From: Streptomyces sp. OR43 | GTDB taxonomy: Bacteria > Actinomycetota > Actinomycetes > Streptomycetales > Streptomycetaceae | Assembly (NCBI RefSeq): GCF_008042275.1 | Contig: NZ_RDBK01000011.1 | Location: forward strand, 1 to 64,000 | Direction: 5' to 3' | Length of the DNA stretch: 64,000 nucleotides | In this document: positions 43,495-51,333 of the stretch, piece after piece | Layout: each line of letters begins with the position of its first letter | Position numbering within the stretch: position 1 is the first letter of the stretch | Position numbers and translations under genes: made by a program | Notes under the pieces: model-generated | The model's database searches: none | Told to the model about the DNA's origin: nothing | The model's input: the letters and a program-made list of their open reading frames with translations, nothing else

Positions 43495-45390
43495 TCAGGG
43501 AGTGACGAGGGCGAAGTCCGGGTCCGGGGGACTGAGGTGGCCGAGGAGTTCGGTGATCTTCGCCGCGTCACCGGTGATGGTGGCGCGCCCGGCGAGCTCC
43601 GACGGGGGGAGGCTGCCCAGCAGGACGCCACGCAGCGCGGCCTCGTCCAGGGCCACCTCCACGTCGGGGGAGGAGACGGCCGGTCCGGTCCCGGCGATGT
43701 GGGTGAGCACCCCGTTGCGCAGCCGCAGGGTGACGGGCTCGCCGTCCGTCACGTTCCAGCGCACGCTGATGTCCGCGTCCCAGCTGCGAGGGCCGTCGAC
43801 CCGGATGGACAGGGCGTCGAAGAGCTGGTCCAGCGACAGCGCGCGGAGGAAGTCCCCGGACGCGGTGGTGGTCGGCGACCCGACCGGTCCCCGGCGGAGT
43901 TCCAGAGCGCCCGTCAAATAGAAGTTGCGCCAGGTGCCGTTCTCGCTGCCGTACCCCAGCTGCTCCAGCGCGTCCGCCTGCAGAGCGAGGGCCTCCGCAT
44001 GCGTCGGGTTCGCGAAGACGACATGGTTCACGACCTGCGCGACCCAGCGGAAGTCGCCTTCGGCGAACGCGTCACGCGCCCGGCGCACCACCTCGTCGGC
44101 GCCCCCCATGAAATCCACATACCGCGTGGACGCCTCGACGGGCGGGTGCTCCCACAGATGGGCCGGGTTTCCGTCGAACCAGCCCATGTACCGCTGGTAG
44201 ATGGCCTTGGTGTTGTGGCTGACGGATCCGTAGTAGCCGTGGGTGTGCCAGGCCCGCTCCAGCGCCGGAGGCATCTCCATCGCCTCGGCGATCTCCAGGG
44301 GTGTCATTCCCTGGTTGATCATCCGCAGCGTCTGGTCGTGCAGGTAGGCGTACAGGTCGCGCTGCACGGAGAGGAACTCCTGTGCCTTCTCCCGGCCCCA
44401 CACGGGCCAGTGGTGGGAGGCGAAGGCGACATCGGTGGAGTCGCCGAACAGGGTGACCGCCTCGGTCAGGTAGCGGGCCCAGACCCGCGGGTCGCGGACC
44501 TCCGCACCCCGGAGGGTCAGCAGGTTGTGCAGGTTGTGGGTCGCGTTCTCGGCGAGGCAGAGTGCCGCGTGGTCGGGGAAGTGGATGTTCAGCTCGGAAG
44601 GGGCCTCGGTGCCGGGCGTGAGCTGGAAGACCATGCGGATGCCGTCGACGGTCTCCGTCTGCCCGGTGCGGGTGATGTCGAGCGTCGGCGGGATCAGGCC
44701 GACCGAGCCCGTCGAGGTCGTCTGCCCCAGCCCCGCGCCGATCTGTCCCTGCGGGCCCTTGGGGAGGGCGGCCCCGTACATGTAGGCGGCGCGGCGCGCC
44801 ATCGCCGTGCCCGCGTACACGTTCTCGCTGACCGCGTGCTCCAGGAAGCCCTCCGGTGCGATCACGGGCACGCCACCGGCGACCTCCTCTTCGCTGAGTA
44901 CGCCCTTCACTCCACCGAAATGGTCGACATGACTGTGCGTGTACAGCACGGCGGTGACCGGGCGGTCGCCGCGATGGCTGCGGTAGAGCGCGAGGGCCGC
45001 GGCGGCGGTCTCGGACGAGATGAGCGGGTCGATCACCAGGACGCCGCGCTCGCCCTCGACGACCGTCATGTTCGACAGGTCGAATCCGCGGATCTGGTAG
45101 ATGCCCTCCACGACCTCGAACAGTCCGTGGTCGGCGACCAGCCGGCTCTGCCGCCACAGGCTCGGATTGGCGGTGGGCGGGCAGTCCTGGGCCAGGAACC
45201 CGTAGGCGTCGAGATTCCAGACGGACGTACCGTCGGCTGTGCTGATCTCGCTGGTCTCCGCCGTCCCCATGAACCCGCGCCGGGCGTCGTCCATGTCCTG
45301 GGTGTCATCGAACGGGAAACGGCTCAGAACCTCCTCGTTCGCCCGGCTGATCGAAGACTCGGCAGGCTTGGACTGGGTGTTCCCGGACAT
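43495..45390 (-). CDS. Alkyl/aryl sulfatase, metallo-beta-lactamase fold (SdsA1-like)
   Basis: 631 residues, normal for the type III alkyl sulfatase group that releases sulfate from primary alkyl sulfates. The N-terminal metallo-beta-lactamase domain has the zinc motif THSHVDHFGG (His152, His154, Asp156, His157), and further ligands in AENATHNLHNL and ASHHWPVWG. A central dimerisation helical domain and a C-terminal SCP2-like domain (LFDALSIRVDGP, VRWNVTDGEPVTLRL) follow. I chose the ATG at 45390 (MSGNTQSKPAE), with GGGAGCG upstream. No signal peptide is seen, so a cytoplasmic location is likely. The gene stands alone between the DUF389 and M4 protease units. Confidence 0.92.
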   Translation of the reverse strand: MSGNTQSKPAESSISRANEEVLSRFPFDDTQDMDDARRGFMGTAETSEISTADGTSVWNLDAYGFLAQDCPPTANPSLWRQSRLVADHGLFEVVEGIYQIRGFDLSNMTVVEGERGVLVIDPLISSETAAAALALYRSHRGDRPVTAVLYTHSHVDHFGGVKGVLSEEEVAGGVPVIAPEGFLEHAVSENVYAGTAMARRAAYMYGAALPKGPQGQIGAGLGQTTSTGSVGLIPPTLDITRTGQTETVDGIRMVFQLTPGTEAPSELNIHFPDHAALCLAENATHNLHNLLTLRGAEVRDPRVWARYLTEAVTLFGDSTDVAFASHHWPVWGREKAQEFLSVQRDLYAYLHDQTLRMINQGMTPLEIAEAMEMPPALERAWHTHGYYGSVSHNTKAIYQRYMGWFDGNPAHLWEHPPVEASTRYVDFMGGADEVVRRARDAFAEGDFRWVAQVVNHVVFANPTHAEALALQADALEQLGYGSENGTWRNFYLTGALELRRGPVGSPTTTASGDFLRALSLDQLFDALSIRVDGPRSWDADISVRWNVTDGEPVTLRLRNGVLTHIAGTGPAVSSPDVEVALDEAALRGVLLGSLPPSELAGRATITGDAAKITELLGHLSPPDPDFALVTP

Positions 45391-45555
45391 GGTGCGCTCC
45401 CTCGCGACGGACAGGCGGCAGCCCGTCGGCGGCCCCGTCCGCCAGCCTTGCCGCAGTGTCACTCACCTGCCAGCAGGGCTACTCCGAACGGATCAGGCGT
45501 GGGCGCGGGCGGTGGCCGACCGGAGGCGGCACCCTCCCGGCGGAGCACATGAGGA

Positions 45556-45588
45556 GAGGCGGCCGGGCTCCCCAAAGCCGGCCGCCTC
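45556..45588 (-). terminator. Terminator after the M4 protease gene
   Basis: 11-base perfect arms GAGGCGGCCGG and CCGGCCGCCTC enclose an 11-base loop, 23 bases beyond the leftward stop at 45612. Confidence 0.65.
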
Positions 45589-45611
45589 CCGTTCATGACT
45601 CCCCGGTCAGA

Positions 45612-48503
45612 TCAGCAACGGCCGGCCGGGCGGTCGCGCTTCACGAGGTTCGTGTAGCCGGTCGTGCCGTCCAGCCACAGGACACGCTGACCTTCGTCGG
45701 CCGTGCCGAACGCCTGCTCGCCGCGGTTGCAGGACATCCGCTGCGGGCCGCCCTTGCCGTCGGGCGCGACCTGGTACAGCTTCGCCATCGTGTCGTTGGC
45801 CCACCACGTGGCCGGCGGGGTGCTCGTGATGCTGACCGCGTCGTCCGAGGCCGTCAGCGTGTAGGCGTAGAGGGAGCCTTCGCCCGCCTCCGGGGTGACG
45901 GTGACCGGGTTCGAGCCGTCGAGGCCGGCGCGGCGCACCGCGGCCTTGCCGGAGTCGGTGAGGTCGTTGTCCTCGATCCAGAAGACACCGTCGTCGGTGA
46001 TCGCGGTCTGGCCGATGCCCATGGCGTCGTCGGCGGCGGGCATCGTCGTCTTGGTGTGGGTCGCCGTGTCGAAGACCTCGACGCCGACCTTCATGTTGCC
46101 GTTGGCGTCAGGGGCCACCTTGGCGTAGGCGATCTTGCCGTCCTTGATGGAGGCCAGGCCCGAGATGTTGTAGGGGCGGCCGCCGTCGACCAGACCGGTC
46201 TCGCCGGTCTTCATGTTGACGTACCGGACGTTCGTGACACCGTACTGCGGGTTGAGGGCGGTGTACGCGACCCAGTCACCGTCCACGACGAGGCCGGTGA
46301 CGTCGCTGCCGATGCCGTCGACCCTCTTGGCGAGGCCGCCGCCGACCGGGCGCGCCATGATGAAGATGCCCTGGCTGCTGTAGTCGGCCCACACCACCGT
46401 CTTGCCGTCGGTGTTGGCGTAGACGTTGTAGTCGCCGTTGTTGGCGCTCACCAGCTGCGGCTGGCCCTTGCCGGAGGTGTTGCCCAGCCACACCGAGTAC
46501 GGCTCGCTGCCGTCCTCGTTGGAGCGGGAGACGGCGTACTTGCCGCCGGCCGCGCCCACGCCGGTGCTGGCGATGTTGACCTTGGAGACGAGCGTGTCGG
46601 TGTCGACACCGAGGGCCTTCTCCCAGCCGGGGACGATGCCGTGCGCGTCGAAGGACCGCTTGACGATCGCCAGCTGGGCCTTGGTGGCACCCAGCTCCTG
46701 CGCGGCTGCGATGACCGCGGCGCGGCCCTCGGTGAAGCCGTCGAGGGGGGTCATGTACGCGGACAGGGCGCGGTAGACGTACTGGTCGGCGAGCTCGGCG
46801 CCCAGGTCCTGGCGCATGTCCCACAGCGCGCCGGAGAAGATCGTCGAGTTGAGGTGGACGCCGCCGTTGTCACCGCTGTAGGTGACGCCGATGAAGTTCT
46901 TCGACGTGGTGGCGCCGTCGTTCAGGTCGCGCAGGGCGCACTCGCGGGGGCCCGCGGTGGTGCACAGGTCCTCACCCAGGAGACCGGCGTCCGGGTCGTC
47001 CATTGACTGGCCATTGGCCTCCAGGTCGATGGCGTTGCCGAAGTAGTCGGCGAGCGCCTCGTTCATGGCACCGGACTGGCCCGCGTAGACCAGGTTCGCG
47101 GTGTGCTCGACGACGCCGTGGGTCATCTCGTGGCCGACGACGTCGGTGTCGGCGGAGAAGGTGCGGTAGTCGCCGCCGCCCTGGCCGTACACCATCTTCT
47201 GGCCGTCCCAGAAGGCGTTGTTGTACGGCTGGCCCCGCTGGACGACACCGACCAGGGAGTAGATGTAGCCGTCCTGGCCGTCGAGGCCCTTACGACCGAA
47301 GTGGTTCTTGTAGTAGTCGTACACCTTGCCGGCCGCCCAGTGGGCGTCCACGGCGCCGGAGTTGGTGTACTCCTCGCCGAGGTCCGGGGTGGCTGGCTGG
47401 AAGTACTTGACGCCGGTGGGCCAGACACCGGAGGCACTGGACGCCTCACGGCCGCGGGCGTCGTACGTGGCGATCATGGGGCCCGCGTACGGGGAGTCGT
47501 CCACGCCCCGCTTGCTGTAGTCGATCATCTGCAGGAGACCCTTGGTGTCCTTGTACAGATTGATGTCGACCTTCTGGCCGTTGTAGCGGACGCCGCTGCC
47601 CTTGACGACGAGCTGGTCGGCGGCCGCGGTGGTGGCGTCGGCGGGGGCCTCGACGCCTTCCGTCGCGCCGGTGCCCGTGCCCGTGGCGCCGAAGGTCTTG
47701 ATGCCGCTGTACTGCATGACCGGGAAGCCGGAGTGCGCGTCGATGTACACCTCCTGCTGGACCGGCGAACCGTCGGCCGGGTTGGTGCCCGTGACGGTGA
47801 TGTGCCGGGTCAGCACGCCGGTGCCCTGCGGGAGGATCGTGACGGCCCCGGCCGTGCCGGTGAACTCGGCCCGGCCCGGCTTCTCGCCCTTGGCCGGGGC
47901 GCGCAGCAGCCCGCCGCCCAGCTGGGTCGTGACGGCGCCGACCGCCCGCTCGATGGCGGTCTCTTCGGAGATCTTCGGGGCGACCGAGTCGAGCTTGAGC
48001 TCGGTGAAGTAGTTGCCGGAGGTGCCGGTGACGGTGCGCTTGCCGTCCTTCTTGGTCATCCGGACCAGGTACTGGCCGCCCAGGACCTCGACACCCTTGT
48101 ACTTCTGCTGAAGACGGACCGTCTCCTTGCCACCCTTCTCGGCCGTGGTCCCGGCCGTGGCCAGGTCCTTCGCCGAGGTGTCCGCGATGTGGTAGCGGCT
48201 CTTCTTCGCCTTCAGATGTCCGCGCGCCGCGTCGGCGGCGCTGCCGGTGGCGGTCACCGCCTCGTGCAGGTCGGTGACGAGCGAGGGGGTCTCGGTCTCG
48301 GTACCCGGCGTCACCTCGGACGCGGAGGACGCGGGGGCGGTGTCCGCGTGCGCGGCCGGTATCGCCGTGACCAACAGGCCCGCGGCGGCCAGCACCGCGG
48401 CGAGCAGCGAGGCCACCCGCGCGGCGATCGCCGCGCCGCCGCGGACCGTCTCGATGCCGGTGGCACGTGGGGTGTTCACCGAGCTCAGCAGCTGGGCACG
48501 CAT
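45612..48503 (-). CDS. Secreted M4 thermolysin-like metalloprotease with C-terminal beta-propeller
   Basis: 963 residues. A long signal region ends about AAHADT (residue 53). FTP and PepSY propeptide regions follow (about 75-290), then the thermolysin catalytic domain with zinc motif HEMTH (His458, Glu459, His462) and third ligand Glu482 (NEALADYF) at the exact thermolysin spacing. The C-terminal ~330 residues, with repeated YxVWLGN, VVWADYS and VFWIEDN strands, look like a beta-propeller, an addition not found in thermolysin itself. It diverges, with 27 bases between starts, from a truncated regulator of the same family that controls the S8 island. Confidence 0.92.
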   Translation of the reverse strand: MRAQLLSSVNTPRATGIETVRGGAAIAARVASLLAAVLAAAGLLVTAIPAAHADTAPASSASEVTPGTETETPSLVTDLHEAVTATGSAADAARGHLKAKKSRYHIADTSAKDLATAGTTAEKGGKETVRLQQKYKGVEVLGGQYLVRMTKKDGKRTVTGTSGNYFTELKLDSVAPKISEETAIERAVGAVTTQLGGGLLRAPAKGEKPGRAEFTGTAGAVTILPQGTGVLTRHITVTGTNPADGSPVQQEVYIDAHSGFPVMQYSGIKTFGATGTGTGATEGVEAPADATTAAADQLVVKGSGVRYNGQKVDINLYKDTKGLLQMIDYSKRGVDDSPYAGPMIATYDARGREASSASGVWPTGVKYFQPATPDLGEEYTNSGAVDAHWAAGKVYDYYKNHFGRKGLDGQDGYIYSLVGVVQRGQPYNNAFWDGQKMVYGQGGGDYRTFSADTDVVGHEMTHGVVEHTANLVYAGQSGAMNEALADYFGNAIDLEANGQSMDDPDAGLLGEDLCTTAGPRECALRDLNDGATTSKNFIGVTYSGDNGGVHLNSTIFSGALWDMRQDLGAELADQYVYRALSAYMTPLDGFTEGRAAVIAAAQELGATKAQLAIVKRSFDAHGIVPGWEKALGVDTDTLVSKVNIASTGVGAAGGKYAVSRSNEDGSEPYSVWLGNTSGKGQPQLVSANNGDYNVYANTDGKTVVWADYSSQGIFIMARPVGGGLAKRVDGIGSDVTGLVVDGDWVAYTALNPQYGVTNVRYVNMKTGETGLVDGGRPYNISGLASIKDGKIAYAKVAPDANGNMKVGVEVFDTATHTKTTMPAADDAMGIGQTAITDDGVFWIEDNDLTDSGKAAVRRAGLDGSNPVTVTPEAGEGSLYAYTLTASDDAVSITSTPPATWWANDTMAKLYQVAPDGKGGPQRMSCNRGEQAFGTADEGQRVLWLDGTTGYTNLVKRDRPAGRC

Positions 48504-48527
48504 TGTTCACACCCCCGCTCCGGTACT

Positions 48528-48558
48528 TGCATGTCGCTATCCGATATCCGTTCATGCA
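48528..48558. promoter_or_regulatory. Dyad and direct repeat between M4 protease and truncated regulator
   Basis: TGCATG and CATGCA flank 19 bases that contain a direct repeat TATCCGA/TATCCGT. It overlaps the first codons of the truncated regulator and lies 25 bases before the protease start. It does not match the S8-island operator. A regulatory role is inferred from position only. Confidence 0.35.
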
Positions 48559-48920
48559 GCAGTGGCACCGGAGGGGCACCGTGCGGAGTTCATCCGCCGA
48601 CCGACGCGGCGGACCCGACGGCCTCCGCGCTGGTGGTGAGCGACTCGCTCCTGAGCAACGCCCTGGTGCCGCTCTTCGAGGCGGTCTGGGAGCGGGCCGT
48701 CCCCATCGGGTCCGTCACGCACGACCGGATCACGGACGAGGACCGGGAACTGCTGACCATGCTCGCCTCCGGCCTGAAGGACGAGGCGATGGCCCGGCGC
48801 CTCGACATCCACGTGCACACGGTCCGCCGCCGCATCACCCGCCTGATGCAGGCCCTGAACGCGGAGACCCGGTTCCAGGCCGGGGTGCAGGCGGCCCTGC
48901 GGGGCTGGCTGACCGTATGA
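48531..48920 (+). CDS. Truncated LuxR-HTH regulator beside the M4 protease
   Basis: From the ATG at 48531 the frame encodes 129 residues. The last ~95 match the C-terminal third of the island regulators: SDSLLSNALVPLFEAVWERAVP corresponds to their PL...ELFESVWRRSRP segment, and the HTH is ASGLKDEAMARRLDIHVHTV. The first ~30 residues are unlike any of them, and the sensor domain is absent. Only 27 bases separate it from the protease start. Either a deletion removed the front of the gene, or a short HTH-only regulator survives and may still bind DNA. Confidence 0.65.
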   Translation: MSLSDIRSCSSGTGGAPCGVHPPTDAADPTASALVVSDSLLSNALVPLFEAVWERAVPIGSVTHDRITDEDRELLTMLASGLKDEAMARRLDIHVHTVRRRITRLMQALNAETRFQAGVQAALRGWLTV

Positions 48921-49036
48921 ATCAGGCCTGTTCAGGGTCGCCCGCACCCCGGCCGCCCGGACCTTGACGGCCGGAATATGATCACGTCGATCGGCCAGGG
49001 GGGCCAGATCCTTGTGGGCCTCTGGGGGGCGACGCC

Positions 49037-49603
49037 GTGGGTGTCATCGTGGGTGCAGTGGTTGCGGTACTGGTGGTCGTGGGCGTGTGGTGGGTCGTCC
49101 GGACCTACAACCGGCTCGTCCGGCTGCGGAATCAGACACAGGCCTCGTGGGCCCAGATCGACGTGCAGTTGAAGCGGCGCCACGACCTGATACCGAATCT
49201 CGTCGAGGGGGCGCGCGGCTACGCCGCCCATGAGCGCGGGACCTTCGAAGCGGTCACCGCCGCGCGCGGAGCGGCCGTGAGCGGCGAGCTCGGGGTGACG
49301 GAGCGGGCGGCCGCCGAGGACACGCTCACCACGACGCTGGGGAAGCTGTTCGCGCTCGGCGAGAGCTATCCGGACCTCAAGGCCGACCAGCACTTCAGCA
49401 CGGTGCAGGCCGAGCTGAGGTCCGCCGAGGACAAGATCGCGTACGCGCGGCAGTTCTACAACAGCGCCGTGCAGAGCTACCACACCGCCCTGGAGAGCTT
49501 CCCGGGGAACATCGTGGCCGGGCTGGGCGGAGCGCACGGGAGGCGGGAGTACTTCGAGGCCCCCGGTGCGCCGCAGGACCGGGTCCAGGTGAGATTCGCG
49601 TGA
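49037..49603 (+). CDS. LemA family protein
   Basis: 188 residues. One N-terminal transmembrane segment (VGVIVGAVVAVLVVVGVWWVV) is followed by the LemA helical domain. Landmarks are NQTQASWAQIDVQLKRRHDLIPNL, then EDKIAYARQFYNSAVQSYHTALESFPGNIVA. The GTG at 49037 has a G6 run 8 bases upstream. The stop overlaps the next start (GTGA). LemA proteins usually pair with a DUF2207/TPM-type membrane protein, as here. Their role is probably in the envelope but is not defined. Confidence 0.92.
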   Translation: MGVIVGAVVAVLVVVGVWWVVRTYNRLVRLRNQTQASWAQIDVQLKRRHDLIPNLVEGARGYAAHERGTFEAVTAARGAAVSGELGVTERAAAEDTLTTTLGKLFALGESYPDLKADQHFSTVQAELRSAEDKIAYARQFYNSAVQSYHTALESFPGNIVAGLGGAHGRREYFEAPGAPQDRVQVRFA

Positions 49604-51174
49604 CACACATCGAACAGCTCTACTGGGGCGGCGCCGCCCTGATCGTGCTCTGGCTCGTCGTCTTCGGCTTCGCGCTGGCCGTCACCCGCAACGGCGTGGT
49701 CACCCCGGGGCCGGCGAGCCAGGAGCTCGGGGACGAACCCGAGTCGCCGGCCGTCGTCAGCCTGCTCGGCAACGGCTGGCGGGGAGTCGAGCACGCCGCC
49801 GCGGCCACCCTGCTGGACCTCGCGGCCCGCGGGCTCGTCGAGCTGCGGCAGCCGGGCGACGACCCGGCCCGCAGCAGCGTTCACGTCACCGAGGCCGGCC
49901 GGGCGGCGCCGACGCTGCTGCCCTACGAGCGACGGGTGCTGGACCGCGTCAGCGCCCGCGCGGTGCACGGCGCCGCGCCCATCGGGGCGATCGCCTTCCG
50001 CGACGTCAAGCGCGCCGTCGCGTGGAACGCCGAGCTGCGCAAGGAGATCATCGGCGAGGCCAGGCTGCGCGGCCTGTCCCGGTTCCGGTTCGCACCGTGG
50101 CTCGTCAGCGCTCTGCTGTTCTGCGCGTTCGTGCCCGGTGCGCTGTTCACCGTGGCGGCGGTCATGGGAGGTCACAACCTGCGCGCCGCGCTCGCCGTCG
50201 GTGTGGCGCCGGCGCTCCCGCTGATGTTCCTGCTGGGCAAATCGCTGGGGGAGCGGGCGACACCCAGAGGACTGGAACGCGCCGGACACTGGGCCGGACT
50301 GCGGTCCTGGCTGACCGCGCACGAGGACTTCGCCCGGCTGCCGCCCGCGGCCGTGACCGTCTGGGACCGCTATCTCGCCTACGGGACCGCGCTCGGCGTC
50401 ACCACCCTCGCCAGCCGGCTCCTCGGCTTCGACTCGGGAGACCGCCGACGTGTGTGGTCCTCGTACGGAGGGACCTGGCGACCGGTGCGGATCCGCTACC
50501 CGCGGCTGCGCCCCGGGTTCGGCCGCTCGACGGTCCGCCTCCTGGACCTGGCGGCCGGGGCGGGCGTGGTCGCGGCGGGCCTGTGTGTCTTCGCGGTGCT
50601 GCGGCAGCCCGACTGGTCGGTCGGCTTCGAGGAGTACAGCGAGCACGCGTGGCGCCGGCCGGGACTCGTGCTGAGTGCCGGCTGGGTGGTCAGCGCACTG
50701 CTCGGGCTCGTGGTGGCCGGCAAGTTCAGCCGCTGGGCGCTGCTGGGGGCGTTCCTGGCGATGATGCCCGGCAACTTCGAGCAGGGCGAGCACGGCTGGT
50801 TCATCGAAGCGGCAGCTCAGGAAGGACCTGTGCCCGCCGAGGTGGCGGCGATCGTGGCCTTCGGCGCGCTGGCCGCGTACTTCGTGGTACTCGCCTGCCT
50901 GGAGCGCCGGGAACCCGACACGATCACCGGCGAGGTGCTGCGGATGGAGTCGCGCAAGGGGAAGGGGGCGGCCCGCTTCCTGGTCCTGGACGAGGGGGAC
51001 ACGGACGTGACGACCGCCTGGGCGCTGCCCGCGACCTCCCAGGGCATCGCGACCGGCGCCCGGGTACGGCTCGGGGTCTCGCGGGGCACCCGCACCATCC
51101 GTTCCGCGGAGCTGCTCAAGGCCGCGATGCCGGAGGGCGACCGGTTGAAGCCCGCCAGGCAGGACGCCTCCTGA
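49600..51174 (+). CDS. DUF2207-like membrane protein
   Basis: 524 residues. The N-terminal helix begins LYWGGAALIVLWLVVFGFALAV. A winged-helix-like soluble part follows (about 45-135, ATLLDLAARGLVELR and VLPYERRVLDRVS-like region). Two pairs of membrane helices come next, and the C terminus is a small beta domain (about 430-510). The order resembles the C-terminal part of DUF2207 (YciQ-like) proteins that travel with LemA. The GTG start overlaps the LemA stop, so the two are coupled. Function unknown. Confidence 0.75.
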   Translation: MTHIEQLYWGGAALIVLWLVVFGFALAVTRNGVVTPGPASQELGDEPESPAVVSLLGNGWRGVEHAAAATLLDLAARGLVELRQPGDDPARSSVHVTEAGRAAPTLLPYERRVLDRVSARAVHGAAPIGAIAFRDVKRAVAWNAELRKEIIGEARLRGLSRFRFAPWLVSALLFCAFVPGALFTVAAVMGGHNLRAALAVGVAPALPLMFLLGKSLGERATPRGLERAGHWAGLRSWLTAHEDFARLPPAAVTVWDRYLAYGTALGVTTLASRLLGFDSGDRRRVWSSYGGTWRPVRIRYPRLRPGFGRSTVRLLDLAAGAGVVAAGLCVFAVLRQPDWSVGFEEYSEHAWRRPGLVLSAGWVVSALLGLVVAGKFSRWALLGAFLAMMPGNFEQGEHGWFIEAAAQEGPVPAEVAAIVAFGALAAYFVVLACLERREPDTITGEVLRMESRKGKGAARFLVLDEGDTDVTTAWALPATSQGIATGARVRLGVSRGTRTIRSAELLKAAMPEGDRLKPARQDAS

Positions 51175-51333
51175 GGACGGAGCCGGGCCGCCCGGGGCAG
51201 GCGAGCGCGGTTCCGGGCTCCCGGTTCGTCACCCGCTTTGCTCCGCCGTCCCGTCCTGCGGCTAGTTTGTGTGCAGGACAGATACGCACGCCCGTGGAAC
51301 CAGGGGTTCACGGGGGACGGGAGGACGGGAAGA

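Noticed and set aside
48467..48967. A 166-residue Arg/Pro-rich frame overlapping the truncated regulator
   Set aside because: It is a shifted frame of the HTH coding sequence with no codon bias or fold.
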